From positions 1 through 38,188 of the forward strand of contig PKRH01000012.1 in assembly GCA_017577565.1 (NCBI GenBank): 38,188 nt of DNA, given 5' to 3'. This DNA is from Thermoanaerobacterales bacterium (GTDB lineage: Bacteria > Actinomycetota > Acidimicrobiia > Acidimicrobiales > JACDCH01). The notes beneath the pieces are model-generated. The model made no database searches. It saw only the letters and a program-made list of their open reading frames with translations, and was not told where the DNA came from. Position numbers and translations under genes: made by a program. Shown one piece after another: positions 1-7,842 of the stretch. Each line of letters opens with the position of its first letter. The stretch's first letter is position 1.

Positions 1-878
1 GCGACGGTCGCCGCGACCGTGCCGGTCCGGGTCGCCTCCCTGTCCGCGCCGCCCGGCGGGCCCGGCGGGCGGGAGCCCGGGGCGCGCATGATCTCCAACA
101 GGTCGGAGGCGCGGGGGCGGTCGGCGGGCCGGGGCGCGAGCGCCGCCCGCACCGTCGGCGCCAGCCAGTCGGGCAGGCCGTCCAGGTCGAGGTCGCCGCT
201 CGCGGCCCGGGCCGCCGACGCCTCGACCGTCGGCCCGGCGGCCGGGGCCCGACCGGTGGCCGCGTAGCCCATGACCGCGCCCCACGACCACACGTCGCCC
301 GCAGGGCTGACCGCGTCGCCGGCCAGTCGCTCGGGGGGCATCCACGCCGGCGTGCCCACCCAGGCGCCGGTCTGCGTGATGGGCTCGGCGCCGTCGACCC
401 AGGCGATGCCGAAGTCGACGATGCACGGGCCGTCGGGGCCGAGCACGACGTTGCGGGGGTTGAGGTCGCGGTGCACCACCCCGGCCCCGTGGATGGCCAC
501 CAGCGCCTCGGCCAGCGCCGTGCCCAGCACCCGCAGCGCGCCGGTGGCCAGCGGACCGTGGCGGGAGACGTGGGCCTCGAGCGTCGGCCCGGCCACGTAG
601 GTCAGGGCCAGCCACGGGCGGGGCGCGGTGACGTCGGCGTCGAGCACCCGGGCGACGCGGGGCGAGTCGATGCGGCGGGCGGCGGCGACCTCGCGGGCGA
701 AGCGGGCCATCGCCCGGCGGTCGGCGACCAGTGCCGGGTCGACGAGCTTGAGCGCGACCCGCCGCGGCGTGCCGCCGGCCGCGCCGAGGTGGTCCTCGGC
801 CAGCCACACCTCGCCCATGCCGCCGCGACCGAGGCGCTCGACCAGGCGGTAGGGCCCGACCTGCTGCCCGGCGCTCAC
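1..878 (-). CDS. Serine/threonine protein kinase, PknB-like (C-terminus cut by window edge)
   Basis: Hanks-type Ser/Thr kinase that would phosphorylate protein targets at the membrane or in the cytoplasm. Reading leftward from GTG at 878 the frame stays open for 292 codons to the window edge. Visible motifs: glycine loop LGRGGMGEVW (residues 16-25), VALK lysine at K44, catalytic loop HRDLNPRN (136-143), DFG (155-157), and GTPAWMPPE (176-183), where PPE replaces the usual APE. The kinase fold ends near residue 265 and a Gly/Pro/Arg-rich linker follows, as before a transmembrane segment in PknB-type kinases; the rest is off the window. The GTG fits the domain boundary; the ATG at 916 is in another frame. 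No strong ribosome site is visible. It is divergent from icd. Family call is firm; substrate unknown. Confidence 0.88.
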   Translation of the reverse strand, partial: MSAGQQVGPYRLVERLGRGGMGEVWLAEDHLGAAGGTPRRVALKLVDPALVADRRAMARFAREVAAARRIDSPRVARVLDADVTAPRPWLALTYVAGPTLEAHVSRHGPLATGALRVLGTALAEALVAIHGAGVVHRDLNPRNVVLGPDGPCIVDFGIAWVDGAEPITQTGAWVGTPAWMPPERLAGDAVSPAGDVWSWGAVMGYAATGRAPAAGPTVEASAARAASGDLDLDGLPDWLAPTVRAALAPRPADRPRASDLLEIMRAPGSRPPGPPGGADREATRTGTVAATV

Positions 879-1081
879 CGGCGCCCCCGCCGCGTCGTCG
901 TCGCTGCTGTCGTCATGGCGTCGGCCGGTCGCCGGGGGCGGCGCGGCCCGGCGGGCGGCGCCGCGCGCACCCGCCGCCCGCCCCCGTGGCGGGACGGGCC
1001 CGTGAAGCGGCCACCGAGACCGTAACGTGAGGGCGGCGCGAGGGCGAGGCGCCGGACCGCGCGCTGGCGCGCCCGCTCCTC

Positions 1082-1106
1082 TAGGCTGTACAAGTCTGAT
1101 ACAAGT
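1082..1106 (+). promoter_or_regulatory. icd promoter/operator region with 11-bp-phased direct repeat
   Basis: In a very GC-rich 299-bp gap (879-1177) an AT-richer patch holds TACAAGT twice (1089-1095 and 1100-1106), 11 bp apart, about one helical turn. TAGGCT (1082-1087) fits an actinobacterial -10, giving an 80-90 nt leader for icd. No convincing -35 is visible. An activator or repressor site is inference. Nothing else is recognised in the gap. Confidence 0.4.
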
Positions 1107-1177
1107 GCCGCTGCCGGGGCACCACCGGCACGCGCCCCGGCCGACAGTTGCCCCCACACCCCGGGAGAGGTCCGCCC

Positions 1178-2395
1178 ATGCCCAAGATCAAGGTCGACAA
1201 CCCGGTCGTCGAGCTCGACGGCGACGAGATGACCCGGGTCATCTGGAAGTTCATCAAGGACAAGCTGATCCTGCCGTACCTCGACATCGACCTGAAGTAC
1301 TACGACCTGTCGATCCAGAAGCGCGACGAGACCGAGGACCAGATCACGGTCGACGCCGCCCACGCCATCAAGCGGTACGGCGTGGGCGTGAAGTGCGCCA
1401 CGATCACCCCCGACGAGGCCCGGGTCGAGGAGTTCGGCCTGAAGAAGATGTGGCGGTCGCCCAACGGGACGATCCGCAACATCCTCGGCGGCGTCGTGTT
1501 CCGCGAGCCGATCATCTGCAAGAACGTGCCGCGGCTCGTCAAGAACTGGACGAAGCCCATCGTCATCGGCCGCCACGCCCACGCCGACCAGTACAAGGCG
1601 ACCGACTTCGTCGTGCCCGGCCCCGGCACGCTCACCATCACCTACACGCCCGACGACGGCGGCGAGCCCATGCAGTTCGAGGTCGCCCGCTACGAGGGCA
1701 GCGGCGTCGCCATGGGCATGTACAACTTCGACGACTCGATCCGGGACTTCGCCCGGGCCTGCTTCCGCTACGGCCTGGAGCGCAACTACCCCGTCTACCT
1801 GTCGACGAAGAACACGATCCTCAAGGCCTACGACGGGCGCTTCAAGGACATCTTCCAGGAGGTCTTCGAGAACGAGTTCAAGGAGGAGTTCGACGCCCGC
1901 GGCCTCACCTACGAGCACCGCCTCATCGACGACATGGTCGCCCAGGCCCTGAAGTGGGAGGGCGGCTACGTCTGGGCCTGCAAGAACTACGACGGCGACG
2001 TGCAGTCCGACGTCGTGGCCCAGGGCTTCGGCTCGCTCGGCCTCATGACCTCGGTGCTGATGACCCCGGACGGCAAGACCTGCGAGGCCGAGGCCGCCCA
2101 CGGCACGGTCACCCGCCACTACCGGCTGCACCAGCGGGGTGAGAAGACGTCGACCAACCCGATCGCCTCGATCTTCGCCTGGACCCGGGGCCTGGCCTTC
2201 CGGGCCAAGCTCGACGGCAACGCCGAGCTCGAGCGGTTCGCCAAGACGCTCGAGGACGTGTGCATCTCGACCGTCGAGGGCGGCCAGATGACCAAGGACC
2301 TGGCGCTGCTGGTCGGCGGCGACACGCCGTGGCTGACCACCGAGGAGTTCCTCGACGCCATCGACACCAACCTCCAGAAGGCCATGGCCGCCTGA
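1178..2395 (+). CDS. icd: Isocitrate dehydrogenase, NADP-dependent (eukaryotic-type, homodimeric)
   Basis: Oxidatively decarboxylates isocitrate to 2-oxoglutarate in the TCA cycle, producing NADPH. The 405-aa product has the usual length of the dimeric eukaryote-like IDH subfamily. Its N-terminus PKIKVDNPVVELDGDEMTR is typical. Substrate-binding residues sit in SPNGTIRN (94-101) and R109. The segment YNFDDSIRDFA and the C-terminal AEAAHGTVTRHYR (nucleotide/substrate loop) are both present. I chose ATG 1178 rather than an in-frame upstream ATG at 1148 because GGGAGAGG (1163-1170) lies 7 nt in front of it and the conserved N-terminus begins there. It is monocistronic: a strong hairpin follows the stop. 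Confidence 0.97.
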   Translation: MPKIKVDNPVVELDGDEMTRVIWKFIKDKLILPYLDIDLKYYDLSIQKRDETEDQITVDAAHAIKRYGVGVKCATITPDEARVEEFGLKKMWRSPNGTIRNILGGVVFREPIICKNVPRLVKNWTKPIVIGRHAHADQYKATDFVVPGPGTLTITYTPDDGGEPMQFEVARYEGSGVAMGMYNFDDSIRDFARACFRYGLERNYPVYLSTKNTILKAYDGRFKDIFQEVFENEFKEEFDARGLTYEHRLIDDMVAQALKWEGGYVWACKNYDGDVQSDVVAQGFGSLGLMTSVLMTPDGKTCEAEAAHGTVTRHYRLHQRGEKTSTNPIASIFAWTRGLAFRAKLDGNAELERFAKTLEDVCISTVEGGQMTKDLALLVGGDTPWLTTEEFLDAIDTNLQKAMAA

Positions 2396-2423
2396 CGGCG
2401 CACGGCGCCCACGGTCCGCCTGC

Positions 2424-2448
2424 GGAGCCCCGGCCCGGCCGGGGCTCC
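2424..2448 (+). terminator. icd terminator hairpin
   Basis: Perfect 12-bp inverted repeat (GGAGCCCCGGCC, one base, then its complement), 29 nt after the icd stop. There is no U-tract, as is common for GC-rich actinobacterial terminators. Confidence 0.7.
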
Positions 2449-2452
2449 GGCG

Positions 2453-2732
2453 CGCCCGGGCCGCCTGGTCGGTGGCGTGCACGTCGCCGAAGCCGACCGT
2501 CGCCAGGGTCGACAGCGCGACGTCGAGGGCGTCGGTCGTCGTGGACAGCGATGAGCCGGGCCAGCACGGCGGTCGCCGTCACGAGCACCACCACGCTGCC
2601 GGCGACGCCGAGGCCGGCGGGCGGGTCGCCCACCGGCACCGCGTCGTACAGGACCAGGACCGCGGCGACCCCGAGCAGGGCACGGCGGAGCCGGTCGGCG
2701 CCGGGGCCCGGCCCCGGCGCACGGTCGGTCAT
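2453..2732 (-). pseudogene. Remnant of a two-TM potassium channel (Ion_trans_2)
   Basis: From ATG 2732 the minus strand encodes two hydrophobic segments (LLGVAAVLVLYDAV and VAGSVVVLVTATAVLARLIAV). In the frame shifted by one base it then continues as DALDVALSTLATVGFGDVHA, a potassium-channel pore helix and selectivity filter (TVGFGD at 2500-2483). The pore frame has a TGA just upstream and no start. After DQAARA no second pore-lining helix is found in any frame; the sequence runs into the icd terminator. It is therefore frameshifted, probably internally shortened and C-terminally truncated. It lies downstream of the methyltransferase on the same strand. A sequencing error could explain the frame change but not the missing helix. 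Confidence 0.6.
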
Positions 2733-2787
2733 GCCGCGGTTGTCGCGCGCCCGGGTGCCGGTCGCCCGCGTCCCCGCGGCGCGGCGC

Positions 2788-4221
2788 TCAGTCGACGGTG
2801 ACGAGGTCGCCGACCGGCTCCGGGGGCGAGCCGGGGCCGCCGGGGCCCGAGGGCCCGGCGGCGTAGGCCCGCAGGCGCTCGGCCACCGCGGTGGCCACCG
2901 GCCCCTCGACGACGTCGACGGGCAGGACGTCGACCAGCAGCCGCCCCCGGGCGCCCGCCAGGGCCCGGGCCCCGGCCGAGCGGCGGGGCGGCATGTCGGT
3001 GGCCAGCACGAGCAGGCGCTGCTCGCCGAAGGAGGACAGCCGGGCGGCCCGCCCGAGCGTCCGCTCCAGCACCTCGGTGCGCCGCAGGCCCGGGCGGGAG
3101 ATCGTGAACGCGCCGACGACGTCGACGAGCCAGGTGTGGCCGGCGGCGTCGGTGGCCACGAGCGCCGGCTCCAGCCCGCCCGGCCGGCGCCGGGGCCGGT
3201 CGTCGACGGTGAACCCCGCCGCCCGCAGCAGGGCGGCCGCCCGCTCGACCGCCCGGTCGCCGGCGAAGGTCGCCGGTCCGCCGGCCGCCTCGACCCGGGC
3301 CCGCTCCTCCGCCACCCGGCGGCGGGCCGCCTCGACGTAGCCGGGGTCGGTGTCGTAGCCGAGGTAGCGGCGCCCGGTGCGCACGGCGGCCACCGCGGTC
3401 GACCCCACCCCCATGAACGGGTCGAGGACGACGTCGCCCTCGTAGGTGTAGAGCTCGATGAACCGCTGCGGCAGCTCGACGGGGAACGGCGCCGGGTGCC
3501 CGACCCGGGTGGCGCTCTCGGGGGCCAGCTCCCAGACGTCGAGCGTCGCCTCCATGAACTCGTCGGCGGTCGTCGTCACCCGGTGGGGCAGGCCCCGGCG
3601 CTCGCGCACGGGGCGGGGGACGGCCCGGTCGAACCGGCCCTTCGACGCCACGACCACCCGCTCGGTGAGGTCGCGCAGCACGGGGTTGGCCGGGCTGCGG
3701 AACGAGCCCCACGCGCAGTTGCCGCCGGCGCCCCGGGCCTTGCGCCACACGACCTCGCCCCGCAGCAGCAGGCCGAGCCGGTCCTGCAGGATCTCGATGA
3801 CGTCGGCCGACAGCGACCGGTAGGGCTTGCGGCCAAGGTTGGCGACGTTGACCGCGATGCGGCCGCCGGGCTCGAGCGTGCGCACGCACTCGCGGAACAC
3901 GTCGGCGAGCAGCTCGAGGTACTCGGTGTACGACGCGGGGATGCCGTCCCGCCCCAGCTCCTCCTCGTACTGCTTGCCGGCGAAGTACGGGGGCGAGGTG
4001 ACGACGAGGGCCACCGACGACGACGGGATCGCGTCCATCGACCGGGCGTCGCCGACGAAGATCTCGTCGACGACGTCGGGCGGCGCGACCCGGTCGTCGT
4101 CGGAGAGGACCGGCGGCGAGAACCGCCGGTAGAACGCGGCCGAGTCGTGGTTCTCGCGCCGGGAGACGCCGAACGCGGACGTCGCCGTGGGTGTGCGCCT
4201 GCGGCCGTTGCCCTCTGCCAC
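2788..4221 (-). CDS. Site-specific DNA methyltransferase (N4-cytosine/N6-adenine, beta-type motif order) with C-terminal extension
   Basis: Transfers methyl groups from S-adenosylmethionine to an exocyclic amino group of DNA. The 477-aa product has catalytic motif IV TSPPY (75-79), and the SAM-binding motif DPFMGVGST comes much later (267-275); this IV-then-I order is that of the beta class. Residues about 320-477 form an extra domain (GFTVDDRP, TWLVDVVGAF, RTEVLERTLGRA, RLLVLATDMPP), possibly a restriction-nuclease-like fold; that is a guess from pattern only. GTG 4221 was chosen because GAGAGGG precedes it by about 5 nt and the first residues are polar, whereas the longer open frame overlaps metF out of frame. 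No restriction enzyme gene is adjacent, so it looks solitary. Target sequence unknown. Confidence 0.85.
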   Translation of the reverse strand: MAEGNGRRRTPTATSAFGVSRRENHDSAAFYRRFSPPVLSDDDRVAPPDVVDEIFVGDARSMDAIPSSSVALVVTSPPYFAGKQYEEELGRDGIPASYTEYLELLADVFRECVRTLEPGGRIAVNVANLGRKPYRSLSADVIEILQDRLGLLLRGEVVWRKARGAGGNCAWGSFRSPANPVLRDLTERVVVASKGRFDRAVPRPVRERRGLPHRVTTTADEFMEATLDVWELAPESATRVGHPAPFPVELPQRFIELYTYEGDVVLDPFMGVGSTAVAAVRTGRRYLGYDTDPGYVEAARRRVAEERARVEAAGGPATFAGDRAVERAAALLRAAGFTVDDRPRRRPGGLEPALVATDAAGHTWLVDVVGAFTISRPGLRRTEVLERTLGRAARLSSFGEQRLLVLATDMPPRRSAGARALAGARGRLLVDVLPVDVVEGPVATAVAERLRAYAAGPSGPGGPGSPPEPVGDLVTVD

Positions 4222-4331
4222 CTGACCCTCTCGTTGACGAGCCCGGCCCGACGATCGGGCGGGGCTGCCGCCCGGGGACGGCGCCCGCCGAGGGTAGCCA
4301 GCGCCGCGCGCCGCCCGCGCGATCCCCCGCC

Positions 4332-5234
4332 TCAGGTGCGGTCGGCCGGCGCCAGGCCCAGCGCGTCGACGATGCGCAGCACCGACTCGGACCGGTTGAG
4401 CGCGTAGAGGTGCAGGCCCGGGGCCCCGGCGTCGAGCAGCCGGCGGCAGAGGTCGGTGGCCACCTCGACGCCGATGTCCCGCAGGGCGGACTGGTCGTCG
4501 GCCACGGCCTCGAGCCGGGCGAGCAGGTCGGCCGGGATGACCGAGCCGTTCATGGCCGCCATGCGCTTCAGCCCCGACAGCGAGGCCGCGCCCGGCGGCA
4601 TGACCCCCGGCAGCACCGGCTTCTCGCAGCCGAGGGCCGCCAGCTCGTCGAGCATCCGCAGGTAGTCGTCGACGTCGTAGAAGAACTGGGTGATGGCGAA
4701 GTCGGCCAGCGACAGCTTCTCGGCCAGGTGGCGGCGGTCGGCCTCGCGGTCGCCCCGGGAGCGGGGGTGCAGCTCGGGGTGGGCGGCCACCCCCACCGAG
4801 AAGTCGCCGGGGTGGGCCCGGACCAGCTCGACCAGCTCGATGGCGTAGGTGAAGTCGCCCCCGGGGTCGCTGCCGTCGGCCGGCGGGTCGCCGGCCAGCG
4901 CCAGGATGTTGCACACGCCGTTGGCCGCGTAGTCGTCGAGCAGCGCGGTGATCTCGTCCCGGGTGTGGCCGGTGCAGGTGAGGTGGGCCATCGCCGGGAA
5001 CGGCTGCGTGCGGCAGATCTCGACGACGATGTCGCGGGTCCGGTCCCGCGTCGAGCCGCCGGCGCCGTAGGTGACCGACACGAACGAGGGCCGCAGCGGC
5101 GCCAGCTCGTGGATGGCCTTCTCCAGCTGGCGCTCGGCCTCGTCGGTGCGCGGCGGGAAGAACTCGAAGCTCAGGGTCCGACCGGCGGCCAGCAGGTCAC
5201 GGATCCTGCGGGCACGGGTGGGCGCGGAGGTCAT
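4332..5234 (-). CDS. metF: 5,10-methylenetetrahydrofolate reductase
   Basis: FAD enzyme reducing 5,10-methylene-THF to 5-methyl-THF, the methyl donor for methionine synthesis. The 300-aa protein is a normal bacterial MetF length. Motifs: SFEFFPPRT (22-30) with the catalytic-region Glu, TYGAGGST, LALAGDPP, ITQFFYD and the C-terminal GLHLYALNRS. ATG 5234 has GAGGAG 6 nt upstream. It is the downstream partner of folD in a leftward block and uses FolD's substrate pool. The 91-nt gap to folD contains TAACCT (over the folD stop), which could serve as a -10, so metF may have its own start plus an 80-nt leader. Confidence 0.95.
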   Translation of the reverse strand: MTSAPTRARRIRDLLAAGRTLSFEFFPPRTDEAERQLEKAIHELAPLRPSFVSVTYGAGGSTRDRTRDIVVEICRTQPFPAMAHLTCTGHTRDEITALLDDYAANGVCNILALAGDPPADGSDPGGDFTYAIELVELVRAHPGDFSVGVAAHPELHPRSRGDREADRRHLAEKLSLADFAITQFFYDVDDYLRMLDELAALGCEKPVLPGVMPPGAASLSGLKRMAAMNGSVIPADLLARLEAVADDQSALRDIGVEVATDLCRRLLDAGAPGLHLYALNRSESVLRIVDALGLAPADRT

Positions 5235-5281
5235 GGGTCACTCCTCGATGACAGCGACGTGTTCGACGTTGTGCCATCAGG

Positions 5282-5318
5282 CCGAGTGCAGCAGCACCAC
5301 CCATGTCGGCCCGAGTGC
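5282..5318. repeat. Direct repeat CCGAGTGC in metF leader
   Basis: CCGAGTGC occurs at 5282-5289 and 5311-5318, 29 bp apart, in the folD-metF gap. It could be a regulator site or chance. It does not match a riboswitch I recognise. Confidence 0.25.
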
Positions 5319-5325
5319 GACGAGG

Positions 5326-6186
5326 TTAGCCCTTGACCGCTCGCTCGGCAGCCTCGACCGTGTTGCGCAGCAGCATCGCCACCGTGGTGGGGCCGACGCC
5401 GCCGAGCCGCGGCGTGATCCACGAGGCCACCTCGGCGACCGACTCGTCGACGTCGGGCAGCAGCCGGCGCCCCTCCCAGCTGACCCCGCCGCTGACCACC
5501 ACCGCGCCGGGCCGGACCATGTCGGGCGTGACGATCGAGGGCCGGCCGACGGCCGAGACGAGGATGTCGGCCTCCCGGGTGTAGGCCGCCATGTCCGGCA
5601 CGCCGGTGTGGACCACGGTGACCGCGGCGTTGGCGCCGGGGCGCTTGGCCGACAGCAGCAGCGCCAGCGGCCGGCCGAGGGTCGGCCCCCGCCCGATGAC
5701 CACGACGTGGCGGCCCTCCACCTCGATGCCGTAGTGCAGGAGCATCTCCCGGATGCCCGCCGGCGTCGCCGGCACCGGGCCGTCCTCCTGGAGGACGAGC
5801 TTGCCCAGGCTCACCGGGTGCAGGCCGTCGGCGTCCTTGACCGGGTCCATCGCCGCCAGCGCGGCGTTGAAGTCGAACTGCGGCGGCGTCGGGTACTGGA
5901 TGAGGAAGGCGTCGACGGCCGGGTCCCGGTTGAACCGCTCGACCGCGGCCAGCAGGTCGGCCTGTGTGCCGTCGGCCGGGACGTCGATGTGGTGGCTGTC
6001 GATGCCGACCCGCTCGCAGGCCTCGTGCTTCTTGCGGACGTAGCCGGCCGACGCCGGGTCGTCGCCGACCAGGATGGTGCCCAGGCCGACCCGGCGGCCC
6101 GCGTCCCGCAGGGCCGTGACGCGGGTGGCGACGTCGGCCAGGACGGCCTCGGCGACGGGTCCTCCGGCGAGCAGCTGCGCGGTCAC
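5326..6186 (-). CDS. folD: Bifunctional methylene-THF dehydrogenase / methenyl-THF cyclohydrolase
   Basis: Interconverts 5,10-methylene-, methenyl- and 10-formyl-THF with NADP, supplying formyl groups to PurN and PurH. 286 aa, standard size. Catalytic residues appear kept: Y49 and K53 in SAGYVRKK, Q97, and D118/D120 in KDADGLHP. Other signature segments diverge from textbook FolD. QYPTPP stands where QLPLP is usual, GRGPTLGRP (165-173) replaces GRSxxVGxP, VVSGGVS replaces the VIDVGIN-type strand, and PRLGGVGPTT replaces PVPGGVGPMT. These affect the nucleotide-binding side and may alter cofactor preference. It lies 33 nt after purH, probably in the same transcript. Confidence 0.93.
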   Translation of the reverse strand: MTAQLLAGGPVAEAVLADVATRVTALRDAGRRVGLGTILVGDDPASAGYVRKKHEACERVGIDSHHIDVPADGTQADLLAAVERFNRDPAVDAFLIQYPTPPQFDFNAALAAMDPVKDADGLHPVSLGKLVLQEDGPVPATPAGIREMLLHYGIEVEGRHVVVIGRGPTLGRPLALLLSAKRPGANAAVTVVHTGVPDMAAYTREADILVSAVGRPSIVTPDMVRPGAVVVSGGVSWEGRRLLPDVDESVAEVASWITPRLGGVGPTTVAMLLRNTVEAAERAVKG

Positions 6187-6219
6187 CCGCCCATTCTGCC
6201 CGCCGGGGCGGCGCCGGGG

Positions 6220-7842
6220 TCAGTGGAGGAAGTGGCGCTCGCCGGTGAAGACCATCGCCAGGCCCAGCTCGTCGGCCCGGGCGATGTTGGCCTCGTCGCG
6301 CACCGACCCGCCGGGCTGGATGACCACGGCGACGCCGGCCTCGGCCGCCGCCTCGATGCCGTCCGGGAAGGGGTAGAAGGCGTCGCTGGCGCAGGCGCCG
6401 CCGGCGGCCCGGCCGGCCGCCTTGGCCGCGGCCAGCTGCCCCGACTCGACCCGGTTCTGCTGCCCGGCGCCGATGCCCCAGGCCACACCGTCCTTGGCGA
6501 GGACGATCGCGTTGGAGCGCACCCAGCCGCAGACCCGCCAGGCGAGCTCGGCGTCGGCCAGCTCGGCCTCGGTGGGCTGGCGGGCGGTGACCACCCGCCA
6601 CCGGTCGCGCCCGGCGACGAAGCGGTGCGGGTCCTGCAGCAGGAGCCCGCCGGTGATGGGCCGCAGGTGCCAGGCGTCCGGTGCGGGCGGGGCGGCCTCC
6701 AGCACCCGGGTGTTCTTGCGCTTGGCCGCCAACGCCTCGACGGCGCCCGGCGCGTAGCCGGGGGCGATGACGACGTCGGCCTGGGCGGCGGCCACCATGC
6801 GCTCGACCGTCGCGGCGTCGACCGGCTCGCTGAGGGCCACGATGCCGCCGAACGCCGAGCGCTCGTCGCACTCGTAGGCCCGCTGGTAGGCGTCGGCCAG
6901 GGTGTCGGCCACCGCCGCGCCGCAGGGGTTGGCGTGCTTGACGATGACCGCGGCCGGCCGCCCGAAGTGGCGGGCCAGGTCGTGCACCTGCAGCCAGGCG
7001 GCGTCGGCGTCGTAGAGGTTGAGGTAGCTGAGCGCGAGCCCGCCGTGCTGGGTCATCGTCGCCCACCACGGCTCGGCCGGCGTGCCGGCGGCGGCGCCCG
7101 TGCCCGTGCCGGCGGTCGCCCGGTAGAGCGCGGCCCGCTGGTGGGGGTTCTCGCCGTAGCGCAGGGCCAGCGGCTCGCGCCGGAAGGCCAGGTGGACGGT
7201 GGGCGGCAGCGGCCGGCGCCCGGCGGTGTCGCCGGCGGCGCCCTCGGCCGACTCGCCCTCCGGCGGCTCGGTGCTGTCGAACCAGTCGACGATGGCGGCG
7301 TCGTAGGCGGCGGTCAGCGCGAACGCCGCCCGGGCCAGCCGCCGCCGGGTGCGCTCGCTGACCCGGCCCTCGGCGCGCAGCTCCTCGAGCACGACGGGGT
7401 AGTCGGCCGGGTCGGTGAGCACGGCGACCGAGGCGTGGTTCTTCGCCGCCGCCCGCACCATCGCCGGCCCGCCGATGTCGATGAGGTCCTCGGCCCCGGC
7501 GCCGCCGTGCTCGAACGTCGCCGGGTCGGCGCCGAACGGGTAGAGGTTGATCACAACGATGTCGAACGGCTCGATCCCGTGGGCCTGCATGTCGGCCACG
7601 TGGGTCGGGTCGTTCGGGTCGGCCAGGATCCCGCCGTGGATCCTCGGGTGCAGGGTCACGACCCGGTGCCCCAGGATCGGCGGCACGCCGGTGATGTCGG
7701 CGACGTCGGTGACCTGCAGCCCGGCGTCGCGCAGCACCGCGGCGGTGCCGCCGGACGACACGAGCTCGACGCCCAGGTCGGCGAGCTCGCGGGCGAGGTC
7801 GACGATGCCGGACTTGTCGTAGACCGAGAGCAGGGCCCTCAC
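6220..7842 (-). CDS. purH: Bifunctional AICAR formyltransferase / IMP cyclohydrolase
   Basis: Last two steps of de novo IMP synthesis: formylation of AICAR with 10-formyl-THF, then ring closure. 540 aa. The N-terminal cyclohydrolase domain has SVYDKSG (6-12), SSGGTA, NLYPF (Y101), IDIGG (D122) and AAAKNH (K134). The transformylase domain has RYGENPHQ, KHANPCG (302-308), SNAIVLAKDG, GAGQ and DAFYPFPDG. The cyclohydrolase segment reads RVVTLHPRIHGGIL, with V63 where RVKTLHP is usual, so an active-site lysine appears replaced (see findings). GTG 7842 overlaps the purN stop (GTGA) and has GAGGAGAG just upstream, so translation is coupled to purN. Confidence 0.95.
   Translation of the reverse strand: MRALLSVYDKSGIVDLARELADLGVELVSSGGTAAVLRDAGLQVTDVADITGVPPILGHRVVTLHPRIHGGILADPNDPTHVADMQAHGIEPFDIVVINLYPFGADPATFEHGGAGAEDLIDIGGPAMVRAAAKNHASVAVLTDPADYPVVLEELRAEGRVSERTRRRLARAAFALTAAYDAAIVDWFDSTEPPEGESAEGAAGDTAGRRPLPPTVHLAFRREPLALRYGENPHQRAALYRATAGTGTGAAAGTPAEPWWATMTQHGGLALSYLNLYDADAAWLQVHDLARHFGRPAAVIVKHANPCGAAVADTLADAYQRAYECDERSAFGGIVALSEPVDAATVERMVAAAQADVVIAPGYAPGAVEALAAKRKNTRVLEAAPPAPDAWHLRPITGGLLLQDPHRFVAGRDRWRVVTARQPTEAELADAELAWRVCGWVRSNAIVLAKDGVAWGIGAGQQNRVESGQLAAAKAAGRAAGGACASDAFYPFPDGIEAAAEAGVAVVIQPGGSVRDEANIARADELGLAMVFTGERHFLH

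Noticed and set aside
875..2482. Very long minus-strand open frame (535 codons) antisense to icd
   Set aside because: It mirrors icd codon bias, is full of Asp/Val/Leu/Gly typical of reverse frames in GC-rich genes, and has no ribosome site; only its first residues overlap the real channel remnant.
5235..5325. Possible SAM/SAH riboswitch in the metF leader (CGAGGAG near the start)
   Set aside because: The leader is too short and lacks the conserved cores; CGAGGAG is simply the ribosome site.
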